48,488 bases of DNA, from the IMG/VR virus record IMGVR_UViG_3300021090_000033, positions 1 through 48,488 of that record. One strand, 5' to 3'. The position numbers and the translations under genes were made by a program. This document shows positions 46,920-48,488 of this stretch, piece by piece (positions within the stretch are counted from its first letter, which is position 1; each line of letters starts with the position of its first letter). The stretch is from a virus. The notes beneath the pieces were generated by a model. It worked only from the letters and a program-made list of their open reading frames with translations, was not told the origin of the DNA and searched no databases.

Positions 46920-47606
46920 TCACACATCCCCCCTCAACATCTGATTTCGTACGCGCTCCCTCATAGTGAATGCATTCGTCACGATCTCTGCGTAATCGAA
47001 GAGACCGCCATCGGATGAATCAGCCGCCTCCACATCAGCCCGCAGCTGGGTTGCGTGTTCCCTCAGCGCCCTCGCCACTGAAGGACCATCCGTGCTCAGA
47101 TCGAGCGTTCGTATCACCTTCAGGATCATCGCCTGGTTGCTCGCCATAATATCCAGTGCCGCCGCGGCCGCGAGCCTCACGTCGTTGCCATTCAAACCCA
47201 ATAGTCTGGTGATTGCCGCATCGCTGAACATCGCCAGCTCGATATCGATATCCTGGATGATCATGCGGATTGCGCCAATATCCGTGGTCTCATCCAGCGT
47301 GAACCCCACAGGCTTCCCCAGCACCGTGATCATGAACCGTTCACTCTTGATCACACCAGTGGAAATGGTGACGGTCAACTCTGCTTCATAATTGCCAGGC
47401 GTTGCGGTCCCAGACCAGTTATATTGAGCATAGCCCGCTCCAACCGTGCCAGCTGCAGCTGCTAGGATCTCTGCCTTCGTGTCTGCATTCCAGATCGCGC
47501 ACACACACGAACCAGGCGTGACCGGCGTCACCCCATCCACGTCATAAACGGATGTCTTGAACAATTGCGAATCGCTGATATGAATTGCATCTAACTGTGT
47601 TGGCAT
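46920..47606 (-). CDS. Head-tail connector with N-terminal Ig-like domain (right copy)
   Basis: 228 aa, complete. Same domains as the left copy, with small clustered differences. ATG 47606 has GGAG six bases upstream; the TTG at 47618 in the same frame lacks support. Unlike the left copy, its start is separated from the upstream gene by an AATTGGTAATT repeat. Connects portal to the neck. Confidence 0.8.
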   Translation of the reverse strand: MPTQLDAIHISDSQLFKTSVYDVDGVTPVTPGSCVCAIWNADTKAEILAAAAGTVGAGYAQYNWSGTATPGNYEAELTVTISTGVIKSERFMITVLGKPVGFTLDETTDIGAIRMIIQDIDIELAMFSDAAITRLLGLNGNDVRLAAAAALDIMASNQAMILKVIRTLDLSTDGPSVARALREHATQLRADVEAADSSDGGLFDYAEIVTNAFTMRERVRNQMLRGDV

Positions 47607-48488
47607 ATCAATCTCCAATTACCAATTACTAATTACCAATCTGTCTCTTCTTCAAACCAACCACCTGATCACCTTTTCTTCCAACCACTTGATCGCGCTT
47701 TTGCCCGACAACCATCGCGCCTGGATATTGCGTGATCACGTCTGCAAGCATGCCTGGATACTGCCATCCAAAATATTCATAATAAAGTTCATACCGCTCA
47801 TCCATCTGTGGGTATTCACCGCATATGATCGGCTCTTCCACCACAGGTTCTTCGATGATGACCGCTTGCCATCCGAAGAATTCTTCAACCAGGCTGTAAC
47901 GTTCATCCATCTCTGGGAGTTCGGCAACTCCCAGCAGGGCGTCTTCTACATCGCTCGGGGCTGACCAGCATACAAAGCCATTGAATTCATGCCCGCTCGC
48001 ATCATCGTAGTGCTCGTCGATCTGAGGCAGTTCCGCCAGTGCTTGGAAATCAAGGATGTCGCTGGGTATCTGCCAGACTGCAATGCCAGCGTAGTCATGC
48101 TCTTCATAATAGGTTTCATCCACCTGGGCAAACTCGCCCAAGGATTGGAAGTCCTCGATGTTCTCGCTGATCTGCCAATACGTAGATCCGCTGAAATCCT
48201 GGTTGAATGCTTCATCGTAGTATTCATCGATTTGTGGCAGTTCTGCCAACGCCTGGAAATCTTCGACATTCTCAGGGACCTGCCAGCTCTCAAATCCATT
48301 GACTTCTTGATTGGCAACCTCGTCGTATTGTTCATCGATCTGGGGGACTTGGGCGAGTGGTTGAAAATCTGCGACATCCTCCGGAACCTGCCATGTGACA
48401 GCTCCAGAATAATCATGTTGCTCATAATAGGTTTCATCGACCTGGGGGTACTCACCCAGGGGTTGGAAGTCCTCGATGTTCTCGCCGA
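46928..48488. repeat. Right copy of diverged terminal direct repeat
   Basis: Collinear with 1-1532 at an offset of 46927, rising to 46956 after the inserted bases between the two genes. Confidence 0.95.
47629..48488 (-). CDS. Acidic tandem-repeat protein, right copy (5' part beyond window)
   Basis: About 286 C-terminal codons, homologous to the last 280 or so of the protein at 676-2835, with the same WQ-x-P/EDFQ/PQIDE units. The end differs: it has an extra heptad-like run (VVGQKRDQVVGRKGDQVVGL) where the left copy has a shorter basic tail. The start lies outside the window. Confidence 0.85.
   Translation of the reverse strand, partial: GENIEDFQPLGEYPQVDETYYEQHDYSGAVTWQVPEDVADFQPLAQVPQIDEQYDEVANQEVNGFESWQVPENVEDFQALAELPQIDEYYDEAFNQDFSGSTYWQISENIEDFQSLGEFAQVDETYYEEHDYAGIAVWQIPSDILDFQALAELPQIDEHYDDASGHEFNGFVCWSAPSDVEDALLGVAELPEMDERYSLVEEFFGWQAVIIEEPVVEEPIICGEYPQMDERYELYYEYFGWQYPGMLADVITQYPGAMVVGQKRDQVVGRKGDQVVGLKKRQIGN

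Noticed and set aside
46928-48488. attL/attR-type duplication from integration
   Set aside because: The duplicated DNA is virion structural genes over 1.5 kb, not a short core next to an integrase.

Overview
The window is almost entirely a tailed-phage (siphovirus-type) genome. A complete head and tail set is present, in canonical order and nearly all on the minus strand: small terminase, large terminase, portal, minor head protein, protease-scaffold, decoration protein, major capsid, connector, neck proteins, tail terminator, tail tube, frameshifted tail chaperone, tape measure, hub, fibre. Host: probably a Chloroflexota bacterium (Anaerolineae-like). This is inference only, from roughly half GC, a lipoprotein rich in Thr-Ala repeats, and many short interspersed repeats (CCCCAAAT...ATTTGGGG hairpins, CTTCGTG-type, TTCGAC-type and TGATCACTGATCACT-type) that I associate with such genomes. 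No search was possible. No tRNA, rRNA, CRISPR array or obvious endolysin was seen.

Layout. The first 1.53 kb and last 1.56 kb are diverged copies of the same two genes (C-terminal part of an acidic tandem-repeat virion protein, plus the head-tail connector). If position 1 is joined to about 46927, the late operon becomes continuous, so the unit genome is about 46.9 kb. Read in the direction of transcription (right to left), the lysis-lysogeny switch lies at 35.0-35.13 kb, with a Cro-like gene leftward and a CI-like gene rightward around a perfect-armed operator. The rightward arm (35.1-38.4 kb) carries the repressor, two small ORFs, an HsdR-N-like nuclease-fold protein and a large serine recombinase. 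It ends in a bidirectional terminator shared with the tail fibre gene. The leftward arm (35.0-17.9 kb) carries small unknown genes, a tyrosine recombinase, a Spo11/TopoVI-A-like TOPRIM protein, a primase-helicase, an iteron-rich ORF, a membrane cluster (lipoprotein, FtsK/HerA-like ATPase, membrane-anchored HTH protein), a DUF5131-type protein and several zinc-ribbon proteins.

A second transcription unit (17.8-14.0 kb) starts at a consensus promoter whose spacer holds a GAAC-N4-GTTC palindrome resembling a Gram-positive-type LexA site. It encodes a second copy of the small terminase and two tandem ParB-like/DNA-methyltransferase fusions. The late unit starts at about 13.84 kb from a second good promoter, followed about 56 nt later by a strong terminator hairpin. 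That arrangement suggests antitermination control. It runs through holin-like, terminase, head and (across the join) tail genes to 38.4 kb.

The most unusual themes are: (1) a dispersed two-hairpin element, in about 15 places, often abutting stop codons and in several genes translated as part of the protein; (2) the FtsK-like ATPase/membrane-HTH/lipoprotein cluster next to a primase and iterons, suggestive of a phage-plasmid maintenance or transfer apparatus; (3) a 13-unit acidic repeat protein in the virion module; (4) duplicated small terminase tied to methyltransferases under a possible SOS promoter.
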